From Linderina pennispora (taxonomy: Eukaryota > Kickxellomycota > Kickxellomycetes > Kickxellales > Kickxellaceae), in assembly GCF_002104995.1 (NCBI RefSeq), contig NW_024468254.1, forward strand, positions 496,001-560,000: 64,000 nt of DNA, read 5' to 3'. The notes beneath the pieces are model-generated. The model saw only the letters and a program-made list of their open reading frames with translations, had not been told where the DNA came from and searched no databases. Numbering within the stretch: the stretch's first letter is position 1; the number at the start of each line of letters is the position of its first letter. Positions 11,243 through 20,306 of the stretch are shown here, piece by piece. Made by a program: the position numbers and the translations under genes.

Positions 11243-12598
11243 CTAGAGATCGGTGACCCACTCTTCATCGCTGGCTGAGTCAGGGTCGAGCACGACCTCG
11301 CTGGCGTCGCTGGGGCCTCCGGCGTCCTCCGGGCCGTCGGACTCTGGCAGCACGTTGGGCTGGGCGGGCGAGAAGTCGTTGTCAAACGAGACAATGGCGA
11401 GCATGCCCTCATCGGCCAGCATGTCGATGCGAGCACGCAGGTCGATGAGCTCAGTGAGGTCGCGGCAGTAGAAGCCAAAGACCATGCAGGGGTCGATGCG
11501 CGGCAGGGGGATGCGGCGTGGGGAATCGCAGCTATACGACTCCAGGTCGCTCTGGCTGTAGTGGTCGTCGGGGCGGCGGGCGACCGCCGGGCGCGTGTAG
11601 TGCGGGTCGAGGTAGACGAGCTCGTCGCCCGAGAAGCCGGCGAAATACAGGGCGGAGCTGGGGCGGCCGCCGGCGATGCCCGCGGACTGCGGCAGCGTCA
11701 GGGCGGCCTGGATGAACGGGTAGTAGAGCGGGTTGATGTGGTCGGTGCCCAGCATTGACGCGGCCAGAATCAGCGTCGGCTGGAAGTCGTCTTGGCAGAG
11801 GTCGGCCAGATGGACGACGCCGTCGGTGGTCGTGTAGATGCGCAGCTCGTGCTGTGCGTCCATGGCCAGTTCGCGGATGACGGCGGCGGTACCAAAGGGC
11901 CCGAACCACTGGCCGATATCCTTGCCCTCGCGCTGCTTGCCGCGCGACGCCATGCGGTGGATCGAGAACACGCTGCTGGGCGCAAAGTCGTCGAAGAACT
12001 GCCGCACAATGCTCACGTACTTTGTCTGCTTCTCTTCGTCCCCCCAGTCGAATGCCCAGTCGCGGCCGAAGTAATGCAACTGCAGGGCCTGTGCCAGGAG
12101 CGTCTGGCCGGCCCGCAGCATACAGCCCCAGCCGGCATCGCTGGTGAAGGCCGAGGGTGCAATTGGCGGGTACTGCGACCGGTACGTGCACCAGATGAGC
12201 CGCCGGAAGTCTGCCAGAACCGCCTCCGGATACGCATTCGTCAGCCAGCCGGGCTCCGGCTCCGGCTCCGGCTCGCTGGTGGCTGGTGTGAGCTCGTACC
12301 GCCGGCCCAGCAGCCAGAGGTCGGTTGGCTGCGGCGAGAGCACCCGGCCCTCCAGCAATGTGCTGATGCTGTCGGTGGCCAGCACATACCATTCGCGCAG
12401 CGTGTTGACGACGTGGTTGCGCAGGTTTGCTGTCAGGTACGAGTCGGTGGCGAGGTCGGCTGTGTGGTCGGCTGTGTGGTCGGCTGTGTGGTCGGCGAGC
12501 GCGGTGGTTTTGAAGGTTATGGCGGCGTCTAGCTCGGAGTGCTGGTCGCTGTCATTGTGGTGGTGCTCCTCTGCTTCCGGCGTGCCTGTGTCTGTCAT
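11243..12598 (-). CDS. ATG4: Autophagy cysteine protease ATG4
   Basis: Single exon, 451 aa, ATG at 12598. A much longer open frame runs upstream through the opposite-strand esterase gene but is a shadow; MTDTGTPE is the plausible start. It is a peptidase C54: catalytic Cys159 in SDAGWGCMLRAGQ, and Asp331 and His333 in YLDPHY, with GIAGGRPS between. ATG4 cleaves the C-terminus of Atg8 before lipidation and later delipidates Atg8-PE on autophagosomal membranes. The N-tail holds a 12-bp tandem repeat encoding ADHT units and a Glu-Pro run. An acidic C-terminal tail (DPDSASDEEWVTDL) may carry an Atg8-interacting motif, which is inferred. It shares a 204-bp divergent promoter with the S-formylglutathione hydrolase gene. 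Confidence 0.95.
   Translation of the reverse strand: MTDTGTPEAEEHHHNDSDQHSELDAAITFKTTALADHTADHTADHTADLATDSYLTANLRNHVVNTLREWYVLATDSISTLLEGRVLSPQPTDLWLLGRRYELTPATSEPEPEPEPGWLTNAYPEAVLADFRRLIWCTYRSQYPPIAPSAFTSDAGWGCMLRAGQTLLAQALQLHYFGRDWAFDWGDEEKQTKYVSIVRQFFDDFAPSSVFSIHRMASRGKQREGKDIGQWFGPFGTAAVIRELAMDAQHELRIYTTTDGVVHLADLCQDDFQPTLILAASMLGTDHINPLYYPFIQAALTLPQSAGIAGGRPSSALYFAGFSGDELVYLDPHYTRPAVARRPDDHYSQSDLESYSCDSPRRIPLPRIDPCMVFGFYCRDLTELIDLRARIDMLADEGMLAIVSFDNDFSPAQPNVLPESDGPEDAGGPSDASEVVLDPDSASDEEWVTDL
12454..12496. repeat. 12-bp tandem repeat inside ATG4
   Basis: About 3.6 perfect copies of GGTCGGCTGTGT (plus strand), in frame, encoding repeated Ala-Asp-His-Thr in the N-terminal tail of ATG4. 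Such arrays are prone to length change without a frameshift. Confidence 0.9.
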
Positions 12599-12802
12599 TG
12601 TAGAAAAAAGAAATTCACAAAAAAAGTCGAAATCAGGAGAATGAGGGCCAAGGAGGGGAGAGCGTGTGACGACACTGATCACACGCAAAAAAACACAGCG
12701 GATGGCCGTTGCTGTGAAAGAAACCCCCGACGCCCTTTCTCTTTCGATTCGGTTATCTCGCTGCTTTTTATACGCTTGAATTCTACACAGGAAAATAACA
12801 AA
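12599..12802. promoter_or_regulatory. Divergent promoter between ATG4 and S-formylglutathione hydrolase
   Basis: 204 bp separate the two start codons on opposite strands, so both promoters must lie here or overlap the neighbouring genes. A/T-rich tracts occur near each start. No canonical TATA box was picked out with confidence. Confidence 0.55.
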
Positions 12803-13666
12803 ATGACAGCCCCTGAGCTTGTTTCCAAGAGCCGGTGCTTCCATGGCGAAGTGCACAAGTACATGCACCAATCGACAGCAACGCAAAGCAAAATGACGTT
12901 CAACATTTACCTTCCGGACGCAGCGCTCACGGGCAAAGAAAAGGTGCCCGTTCTGTACTATCTCTCGGGCCTCACCTGCAACGAAGACAACATGATCACA
13001 AAGGGCGGAGCCCTGGCCCACCTGTCCAAGCACCAGATCGCCCTGGTGACGCCCGACACCAGCCCGCGCAGCTGCGGGATCCCAGGCGAATCCGACGACT
13101 GGGAGCTGGGCACCGGCGCCGGCTTCTACGTCGACGCCACGCAGGAGAAATGGTCCAGACACTACAACATGTACACGTACGTGCATCAGGAACTGCAGGA
13201 CCTGGTCAAGGAGCATTTTGCCGTCGACGCCCTGCGCACGTCGGTGTTTGGGCATTCGATGGGCGGGCACGGGGCGCTGATGTTGGCGCTGAGGAACCCG
13301 GGCCATTACCGCAGTGTCTCGGGCTTTGCGCCCATCTGCCACCCGTCCACCAGCGAGTGGGGGCGCAAGCAGTTCACCGAGTATCTGGGCAAGGACGAGG
13401 AGCTGTGGGCCCGGTATGATGCCACTGAGCTCGTCAAGCAGTACGAGGGCGAAAGGCTGCCGATTCTGATCGACCAGGGCGCCGACGACCCGTTCTACAA
13501 GTCAAAGCAGCTGCAGCCGTCCCACTTTGTCATTGCCACCGAGAGCAGCCGCCGCAACGTGGTGCTTGAGAACCGCGTCCAGCCGGGCTACGACCACAGC
13601 TATTGGTTCGTGCAGTCGTTCATGGAGAGCCACATCGAGTTCCATGCCAAGCATCTCAAGCAGTAA
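12803..13666 (+). CDS. S-formylglutathione hydrolase (esterase D family)
   Basis: Single exon, 287 aa, ATG at 12803 (MTAPELVSKS). Alpha/beta-hydrolase with nucleophile Ser152 in GHSMGGHG, likely Asp228 in DQGADDPF and His265 in PGYDHSYWF, giving the full triad. LSGLTCNEDN and PDTSPRS are typical of the family and the length is standard. It hydrolyses S-formylglutathione to formate and glutathione, the second step of glutathione-dependent formaldehyde detoxification after class III alcohol dehydrogenase, which is not in this window. No targeting signal is seen, so it is probably cytosolic. Confidence 0.96.
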   Translation: MTAPELVSKSRCFHGEVHKYMHQSTATQSKMTFNIYLPDAALTGKEKVPVLYYLSGLTCNEDNMITKGGALAHLSKHQIALVTPDTSPRSCGIPGESDDWELGTGAGFYVDATQEKWSRHYNMYTYVHQELQDLVKEHFAVDALRTSVFGHSMGGHGALMLALRNPGHYRSVSGFAPICHPSTSEWGRKQFTEYLGKDEELWARYDATELVKQYEGERLPILIDQGADDPFYKSKQLQPSHFVIATESSRRNVVLENRVQPGYDHSYWFVQSFMESHIEFHAKHLKQ

Positions 13667-13886
13667 GGGCGGAAAAACAACAAAAAACTGCCAGGTCATA
13701 GTGTTTTTTTTCGGCCAAGGAGCCAGCCGAATAGCACAAAGCGCCCTGGGACGGGTGGAAAATCTCTTCAAACTTTCCAGCGCAATGGCTCCCGTTTGTT
13801 TAGAGCCCAACGCTGGGGGGGGGGCGCTCTTCGCTCCTCTTCTTCACTTGTATCCTCTTCATACTACTCCAGAGATAAAATAACAA

Positions 13887-15229
13887 ATGGTTCAGATTAA
13901 CTCGACTGGTAGGTGAAATTCCGCAACGTTTGGTTGCTGCATTTTTTCTTTTATGCTCACACTCAGTCGGATGCATCGCAACCCTTTGTAGATGCTTTCA
14001 TCGTGGGCGGAGCACGCACGCCCGTCGGAGCGTTCGGCGGCACCCTGGCCAAGCTCAGCGCCGTGCAGCTGGGCGTGGTGGCGCTCAAGGGAGCGCTGGC
14101 CAAGAGCGGCGTTGCAGCCAGCGAGGTCGAGGAGATCTACCTGGGCAACGTGATGAGCGCCAACCTGGGGCAGAACCCGGCGCGGCAGGTAGCGCTGGGG
14201 GCAGGCTGCGACGCATCCAAGGTGGTGGGCACGACAGTCAACAAGGTGTGCGCGTCGGGCATGAAGGCGGTGACTTTGGCCGCGCAGTCGATCCGTCTGG
14301 GCGATGCCCATGTGGCGGTGGCTGTGGGCGCCGAGAGCATGAGCAACGTGCCGTACTACATGCCATCGGCGCGGTTCGGCGGCAAATTCGGCGCGCAGTC
14401 CCTGGTGGACGGTCTGGAGACCGACGGCTTGCTGGACGCCTACAACCACAAGGCCATGGGGTATGCGGCCGAGAGCACGGCGGCCGAGTACCAGGCGACG
14501 CGCGAGGACCAGGATGATTTCGCCGTGGCGTCGTACCAGAAGGCGATCGAGGCGGCGGCCACGGGGCGGTTTGCCAACGAGATTGTCGCGGTGGAGGTGC
14601 CGCAGGGCCGCGGGCGCCCGCCGGTGCAGGTGACGGCCGACGAGGAGCCGGCCAAGTTCAATGCCGAGAAGCTGCGCAAGCTGCGCGCGGCCTTCCCGGG
14701 CCCCGACGGGTCGGGATCGGTGACTGCCGGCAACGCGTCGTCGCTGTCGGACGGCGCCGCCGCCCTGGTGGTGGTGTCGGGCGTGTACCTGCAGAAGCTG
14801 GTGGACAGCGGTGCTGTGGATCTGGCGGTGCAGCCGGTGTTCCGCGTGGCCGCGTCGGGCGAGGCCGAGCAGGCGCCCGAGCGCTTCACGACCTCCCCGG
14901 CGCCGGCCGTGCGCAAGGCCCTGGCGAAGGCGACCGCCGGCGCTAGCGACAAGGAGGGTGCGAAGCCGGCAGACTTTTTGGACTTTGTCGAGTTCAATGA
15001 GGCGTTTTCGGTGGTGGGCATTGCCAATACGCGGCTGCTGGACTTCCCGGCCGACCGCGTCAACGTCAACGGCGGCGCCGTGGGTATCGGCCATCCGCTC
15101 GGGTGCTCGGGCGCCCGCATTGTGGTGGCACTGACCACCGTGCTGACCCAGAACGACGCCCGTCGCGGTGCTGCTGCCGTGTGCAATGGCGGCGGCGGCG
15201 CTTCGGCCCTGATCATCGAGCGCATTTAA
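13887..15229 (+). CDS. ERG10: Acetyl-CoA C-acetyltransferase (thiolase, ERG10-type)
   Basis: Exon 1 is 13887-13908 (MVQINST plus one base), the intron is 13909-13991 (GTAGGT...TTTGTAG, phase 1) and exon 2 is 13992-15229, joining to read DAFIVGGARTPVGAFGG. An earlier CAG acceptor at 13966 would not keep the frame. Thiolase hallmarks are present: acyl-enzyme Cys in VNKVCASGMKA, GGAVGIGHPLGCSGAR with the catalytic His, and the second Cys in CNGGGGASA. The enzyme condenses two acetyl-CoA to acetoacetyl-CoA at the entry of the mevalonate/sterol pathway, or works in reverse in fat breakdown. The C-terminus (IIERI) is not a peroxisomal signal and no presequence is evident, so a cytosolic role is inferred. 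LAMTOR2 starts 113 bp downstream. Confidence 0.94.
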
Positions 15230-15342
15230 TCCGTCACGTGGAACCCCCAGCCAGAAGTGTCTGAACCTCCTGGCCCCCTTCCCGGCCCCTCTGTCTTCTC
15301 CAAGCCCTTTCATTTTTAAATTCTAACCTTTTTTTAATACAA

Positions 15343-16029
15343 ATGCTTCGCTCAAAAAACCTCAGGCGGATACTGGAGCAGGCCCTGACCAAGGACATCT
15401 GCGTGTGCGCGTAAGTTCTACAACCACCTGCTGCAATTTCGCAAAAAGCAAAAAAAACGCACACCCGACTCAGATTCTTTCGCTGTAGTGTGTTCAATGA
15501 GGACGGCGTCGTGCTCGCCCATGCCTCGGCCGAACGGGACTTTAGCATCAGCAGCCTGCGCACCAGCAGCATCCGCACCACAGCCTCGTACCTGGCAGGG
15601 GCATCGCAGTCCGATGTCTTGTCTATGTCAAAGCCCGCCAGCCCGAGCGGCTCCATCACGTCGTCGCTCAACGACGATCTGGTGGACAGCTCGCCACGGC
15701 TCAGCGCGCGCGAGCAGCTCGACGACGACCTGGCCATTGCTGCCAGCTTGTGGCAGGGGTACGAGAACATGGCCAGCCTGATCGAGAGCAAGGCTGAGAT
15801 GGACGAGGAGGACGACGAAGTGGCAGCGGCGGCAGCAAGCACCAACGAGCTGGCCATGATTCTGGTTGAATGCGAGTTTGGCCGCGTGGCCGTGACGCGG
15901 CTAGGTGCACTGCGGCTGTTTTTGCTGAGCAAGACCACGGCGCCGCTGGGTCTGCTAAAGGCCACATCCGATAACCTGACAAAGTACCTGGCTGGAGCGC
16001 TGCAATGCCCGCCAAATCAAATAAACTGA
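15343..16029 (+). CDS. LAMTOR2: Ragulator subunit LAMTOR2-like (roadblock/LC7 fold) with a Ser-rich insertion
   Basis: Exon 1 is 15343-15410 and exon 2 is 15489-16029, split by a 78-nt GTAAGT...TGTAG intron in phase 2; 202 aa in total. The ends match LAMTOR2/p14: MLRSKNLRRILEQAL at the start, VFNEDGVVLAHAS, then IAASLWQGYEN, AMILVECEFGRVAVTRL and LGLLKATSDNLTKYL. LAMTOR2 is about 125 aa in animals; the excess is a Ser/Thr-rich and acidic insertion of roughly 80 residues between beta strands. Known role: Ragulator scaffold on lysosome/vacuole membranes that anchors Rag GTPases for TORC1 control. It converges on MDM31 with only 20 bp between the stop codons. Confidence 0.82.
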
Positions 16030-16049
16030 TTTTTTCTCTCTCCTCCCCG

Positions 16050-18182
16050 CTACACGCGGTCGGTCTCGGGCGCCAGCCCCAGGAAGTGGAAGAAACTGCG
16101 CTGCCCGCCAATGAACTCGACCAGCCGCGCCAGCTGCCGCGCGACTGCGACCATACTCCACCAGCCCACCAGCTTGATGCGGCGGCTGCGCTCGCGGTCG
16201 TCATACGCCAGCTGCGCAAACGCCGCGCCGATGCCCTGCGTCATCAGATCGTCAGCCCCCGAGTCCCAGAAGCTCCAGGCCCCAGCAAAATCGTCCTTGG
16301 CAAGCCGCAGCTGGCAGCGCATGGGCAGCGATGTGCGGTGAGCGTTCATGTATGCAACCACCGGCCGCACCAGCACCGACGACACCAGCGCATTGCCGCC
16401 CAGCTGTGGTGTGCTGAGTGGCAGCGACGTGCGGATGTCATTGAACTCCACCTGCAGATCCACCAGCACCGCCCCCGCATCCTCGCCAGCCGCCAGCCGC
16501 AACCCTGTGCCTGTCTGGTGCGCTGCCAGCGGCTCCATCGGCCGGCTCCACGCTGCCGTGCGTCGCCGCTGCCGCTCAAGCCGCCGCTGCGACTCGCGCT
16601 CGGCCCGCCGCGCCATCAGCTCATGCACTCCCTGCGCCAGCGGCGAGTCGACCATGTCCAGATAGTATAGTGTGCGGACCAGCGCGTTGGTCGACTGCTC
16701 GGGCTGCGACCAGTCGGGCGTGCTGGGCAGAATCACCACATCGATGCTGTCGCTTAGATCGTCCACCAGCTGCCGGATCACCCGCACCGAGTCGCTGCCG
16801 CCTGCGCCGCCCGCCGGGAAGTCTATCAGCGCCGACACATTGAGCCGCCCCGACGTGATCCACCCGATCGGGCCCTCGGCGCCTGCGCTGATATGGTCTA
16901 CGTTGAGATTGTCGATCTGCACGTGCGTCGACCGCCGGCCAGCCCCAGACGCCGCCCGCGCCTGCCGCTGCTGCTGCCGGAAGAAGCTGCTGCCCACATG
17001 CCCCTGCTGGTGCGCCTGGTGCACCGTGAACAGGCTGCCGTCGAACATCCCCACGATCGAATTGGCATTCAGCATGTCGTACAGCAGCCAGCTGTCCCGG
17101 AACCGCGGCAGGCTGGCTGAGTATATCGAGCACGTGATAGCCCGGAACCCCTGCCACGGATGCACCGTCAGCAGCATGTCCTCGATCTCCAGTCCGTCCA
17201 GATCGAACTGTCCCGGCATGCGCGCTGCCCGCGCCTCGCTGCGGCTGTAGTCGATTTCCGGGTCCCACCACACGTGACGCCGGTCCACCACCCCGCGCAC
17301 CCCGCGTACGGCACACGCCCGCAGCAGCCCGCGCCCGTCCATCCACCGCCACAGCGACAGCGTCACGTCAATCTGATCCACGCGCAGATCGTACATTGTG
17401 AAGTTGCTATCGCCGCCCACCCCGTGCTCGGGCCCGCACCTAACCTTGACGTTGGTCAGCCGGATCGCCCCGTGCCGCCACGCCGGCACTATCGCCGACT
17501 CAAACGACACCGTGATCCCGAGCCCCGCCGATACCCACTCGCTGAGCCGCCGCGCTATCCACTCCTGGTATTGCAGCCGGTTCAGCAGCCATAGCACCAC
17601 CGACACCGTGGTTGTCGTGCCCACCAGAAGCAGCATCGCCTGCGACATCAGCACCCACGACGCCAGCGCAAACACATCGTCCACCGTCCACTTGCGCTTT
17701 GCATACGACCCCTTCATCACCCGCCGCAGACGCATCCGCAATCGCGGGAAGAACCCGCTGACCGACTGCAGAATCTCCTGCCGCGACGACGTCTGGTAGA
17801 AGAACAGCGCATCGAGTCCTGGCTCCGGGAGCGCCTTTTGCTGCGATGGCGCCGCGATCTGCAGCCGCTTTTTGGCTTCTTCTGCTGCCCTGCTGTCCCC
17901 GGAGCGTCCGCCACACACCTCGCACTTGTGCGAATCTAACCGTCGTCCTGTCACGTGAAGCCTGCGCATCTGCCCGAAACGACCCGCACTGCCCGCGGTC
18001 TGCCAACCCACGCGCATCTGCCCACCCTGCAGTGCCGATCGCCGCTGTGGCTGCCACCCCGGCTCGCCACCTATCTTCTGATCCAGCGCGCATGGCTCCT
18101 CTGGCGTCTCTGCCAGGTGGTTGTAGAGAAATGCCCCAGGCACCAGCCCGAACTTTGCAACTACTGCGCTCTTCCGCCCCAT
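16050..18182 (-). CDS. MDM31: Mitochondrial inner-membrane protein Mdm31/Mdm32 family
   Basis: Single visible exon, 710 aa from the ATG at 18182; the upstream frame reaches a stop near 18245 with only a GTG before it. The conserved block KWTVDDVFALASWVLMSQ with a TM segment (LLLVGTTTTVSVVLWLL), FESAIVPAWRHGAIRLTNV, DVTLSLWRWMDGRGLL and RGVRGVVDRRHVWW is the Mdm31/Mdm32 signature. A second hydrophobic stretch is less clear. The basic N-terminal 160 residues fit a mitochondrial presequence and matrix tail. In yeast these proteins support mitochondrial shape, nucleoid organisation and lipid homeostasis with Mmm1-type contacts. An additional upstream exon cannot be excluded. Confidence 0.9.
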   Translation of the reverse strand: MGRKSAVVAKFGLVPGAFLYNHLAETPEEPCALDQKIGGEPGWQPQRRSALQGGQMRVGWQTAGSAGRFGQMRRLHVTGRRLDSHKCEVCGGRSGDSRAAEEAKKRLQIAAPSQQKALPEPGLDALFFYQTSSRQEILQSVSGFFPRLRMRLRRVMKGSYAKRKWTVDDVFALASWVLMSQAMLLLVGTTTTVSVVLWLLNRLQYQEWIARRLSEWVSAGLGITVSFESAIVPAWRHGAIRLTNVKVRCGPEHGVGGDSNFTMYDLRVDQIDVTLSLWRWMDGRGLLRACAVRGVRGVVDRRHVWWDPEIDYSRSEARAARMPGQFDLDGLEIEDMLLTVHPWQGFRAITCSIYSASLPRFRDSWLLYDMLNANSIVGMFDGSLFTVHQAHQQGHVGSSFFRQQQRQARAASGAGRRSTHVQIDNLNVDHISAGAEGPIGWITSGRLNVSALIDFPAGGAGGSDSVRVIRQLVDDLSDSIDVVILPSTPDWSQPEQSTNALVRTLYYLDMVDSPLAQGVHELMARRAERESQRRLERQRRRTAAWSRPMEPLAAHQTGTGLRLAAGEDAGAVLVDLQVEFNDIRTSLPLSTPQLGGNALVSSVLVRPVVAYMNAHRTSLPMRCQLRLAKDDFAGAWSFWDSGADDLMTQGIGAAFAQLAYDDRERSRRIKLVGWWSMVAVARQLARLVEFIGGQRSFFHFLGLAPETDRV

Positions 18183-19237
18183 CGACCGCACGAACTCGCT
18201 GGACCAATGCTGCTGGCCCCTGCAGCCCACTTGGTGTTTAAAACTAATGGATAAAAGATCGGAGGCATTTTTCCCACTCCGATTATCGTCAGCAACAAAA
18301 ATACATGTGAAGCAAACGGCAAATGCGTTATTTTTACTTCAGTCCCTTTACCTGTTCATAAATAGCTGCACACGCCCGACTCTGCTGTCGTCACTACCTT
18401 CGGTAGCCTGCGCATTTCGTCTGGCTGTTTGTGCCAGCTGCACACCAGCCCTTTGGCATATACTCGCCACCATCCCATGCTTAATATTCGTCTGAATATG
18501 CCGAGAACCACTCTGCCCAAGCTTTGCCTGGGGCTGCAAGAGCCCCGTCAGCAGCCTGCCATGTGCGCTAAAGTATCTTCGGAGTGCCATGCCGGTGTTG
18601 AACTTGGCATTTGCCCCCTTTCTCCCTGTATGCAGACTGAATTGGAAAATATATATAATTGCGAAGCAGCAAAAGGATACCAAGACGCGTTCACTCTGAA
18701 ATCGCCAACCTCGTTTTTTTCTCCGGATGATTTCGCTTTCTTGATCAGATGGTCCAGATTTTCAGCGTGCCAAAAAAAAAAAAAAAACGCCCTCGGCAGC
18801 GACGGCTATGCACCGATCATAGCGCCGGGCAAGCCAATCGGCATCCTCTCGCCCCATCTCTCATCTTTTCCCAGTGGTATTCAGTGGGGAGGGAGACAGA
18901 GCGCGCTCACCATAATGAGCCCTCCAACGACTGACTCTCCACTCACTGGCTACACCTTCCCTGTAACTGAATGATCCGTCCGAAAATCATAGTGGTTACA
19001 GAACTCATTCTCTACCATTGGTAGCGGTTCGATCTCCCCTCTTCCATGGCCCTCTCTTGCTTCTTCTTCTAGACCGGTCTATATTTTCACCTGGGGTAGA
19101 TAAGCTCGCTTAGCAGTCGCACAACGCCAGCCAGACCCCCTGTTCACTCTTATTTCTTTTCATTGCTTAGAGAACAGCAATTACACATTATACATCTCTT
19201 ACAGTTGCTAGCAAGAACGTCTCCTCAGCTCTAAACT
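18183..19237. other. Intergenic between MDM31 and the PAS gene
   Basis: About 1.05 kb upstream of two divergent genes. It holds a 16-A homopolymer at 18772-18787 and an ATATATATAA stretch near 18649. The last 190 bases before the PAS start are pyrimidine-rich and free of ATG, a likely leader. The open frames here lack family resemblance and overlap on both strands. Confidence 0.5.
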
Positions 19238-20260
19238 ATGCCTCGGCGCCCTGGCAGCTGGATCGCTGTCCACGACACATCCAGCGAGATGCGCATGCTC
19301 TACGTTTCCTCCAACGCAAAGAACATCATCGACCACGAACCCAGCGAGTGCATCGGCCGCCCAATCAACGACTTCTTGACATCTGACTGCGCCATATCAT
19401 ATACAGACAAGTTTGCCAGCCGGACCTCCGACAACATCACTGTCGGCTACATTACCATGTACGGCCCCATCCCCAACACCGACCCATTTGTGATCCGCAT
19501 AATCTCCTTTATCTGCGACAGCATCCACTTTATGGTCGGCTCCTACCATCCAATCTACGAGCACATGCTCGAGCGCGAGCGCGGGCGTGTGCGCCGCTTC
19601 CGCTTCGCCGCTGAAGACGAGGCGCGCCAGACCACTATGCGCCAAATCCAGCAGGCCATCCACAATGAAGGCATGGAGCTAGACAGCCAGGTACCGGGCG
19701 CCGCGAATTCTGCGCCAGGGCACGGTGCCCAGAGATCGCCCGTGCCTGTACAGTCGTGTGTGATCCTAGATAATCTGCAACCCTCCAATGGTTTGGCGCC
19801 GCTGGGCCCTGATATTTTATTTGTGACAAACAGCATTGAGCAGATCATCAACAAGGACGCCAGCGACCTGCAGGGCACATCGTTTCTGACGCATGTCGCG
19901 CCTGCCGATGTCCTGAAAGCAGGCGAATTTTTGCAGAAAATTGCAAGCAGTCCAGATGTTGCCTTTGTGACATTGGATATGCTCCTGGGTAATATCTCTA
20001 CTACTGGCCATATGCCGGATCCTATACAGCAGCAGAAATGTATCAAGGTCGAGATCATGGGCAGTGGGTCCGAGGACGGGGCTATTTTGCTGCTACAGCC
20101 TGCCCAGACTCTGCGGTTGCGACGGGTGTGTCGAGGAGGAACACCCATAGATGGTGATTGTGATGTGGGCTCGGGATACATGTCGCTTGAAGAGCTCATT
20201 TCGTCTGAGGCAGAGACCAGCGGATATGACAGCGCCTGGCAAAGTCACAGATATGACTGA
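19238..20260 (+). CDS. Protein with two PAS-like domains
   Basis: Single exon, 340 aa. Residues about 1-115 read as a PAS fold (WIAVHDTSSEMRMLYVSSNAKNI, then GRPINDFLT and a beta-sheet ending ISFICDSIHFMVGSYHPIY). Residues about 185-300 form a second one (DILFVTNSIEQIINKDASDLQGTSFLTHVAPAD, ending AILLLQPAQTLRLRR). The region between is polar. No kinase, GATA zinc finger or bHLH is attached, and the LOV motif GRNCRFLQ is absent, so it is not a classical blue-light receptor. Its role is unknown; PAS domains usually sense small ligands or mediate dimerisation. It lies tail to tail with MCT transporter A. Confidence 0.75.
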   Translation: MPRRPGSWIAVHDTSSEMRMLYVSSNAKNIIDHEPSECIGRPINDFLTSDCAISYTDKFASRTSDNITVGYITMYGPIPNTDPFVIRIISFICDSIHFMVGSYHPIYEHMLERERGRVRRFRFAAEDEARQTTMRQIQQAIHNEGMELDSQVPGAANSAPGHGAQRSPVPVQSCVILDNLQPSNGLAPLGPDILFVTNSIEQIINKDASDLQGTSFLTHVAPADVLKAGEFLQKIASSPDVAFVTLDMLLGNISTTGHMPDPIQQQKCIKVEIMGSGSEDGAILLLQPAQTLRLRRVCRGGTPIDGDCDVGSGYMSLEELISSEAETSGYDSAWQSHRYD

Positions 20261-20306
20261 ATATATATTGCTATCCTTACTCCTGAAATGCATTATAAAA
20301 TACCGG

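Noticed and set aside
12599-13342. Extension of the ATG4 reading frame upstream to 13342
   Set aside because: It lies antisense to the clear S-formylglutathione hydrolase gene and has no ATG4 homology, so ATG4 starts at 12598.
15234-15965. Long minus-strand ORF opposite LAMTOR2
   Set aside because: Low-complexity Ser/Arg composition and antisense to a recognised gene.
18348-18974. Overlapping ORFs on both strands (182 and 112 aa)
   Set aside because: No family resemblance, one is opposite the other, and both span a poly-A run and promoter-like sequence.
18980-19060. tRNA-like stretch (TAGTGGTTA and GGTTCGAT)
   Set aside because: The T-arm and acceptor bases do not pair and no 7-bp acceptor stem can be formed, so I do not call a tRNA.
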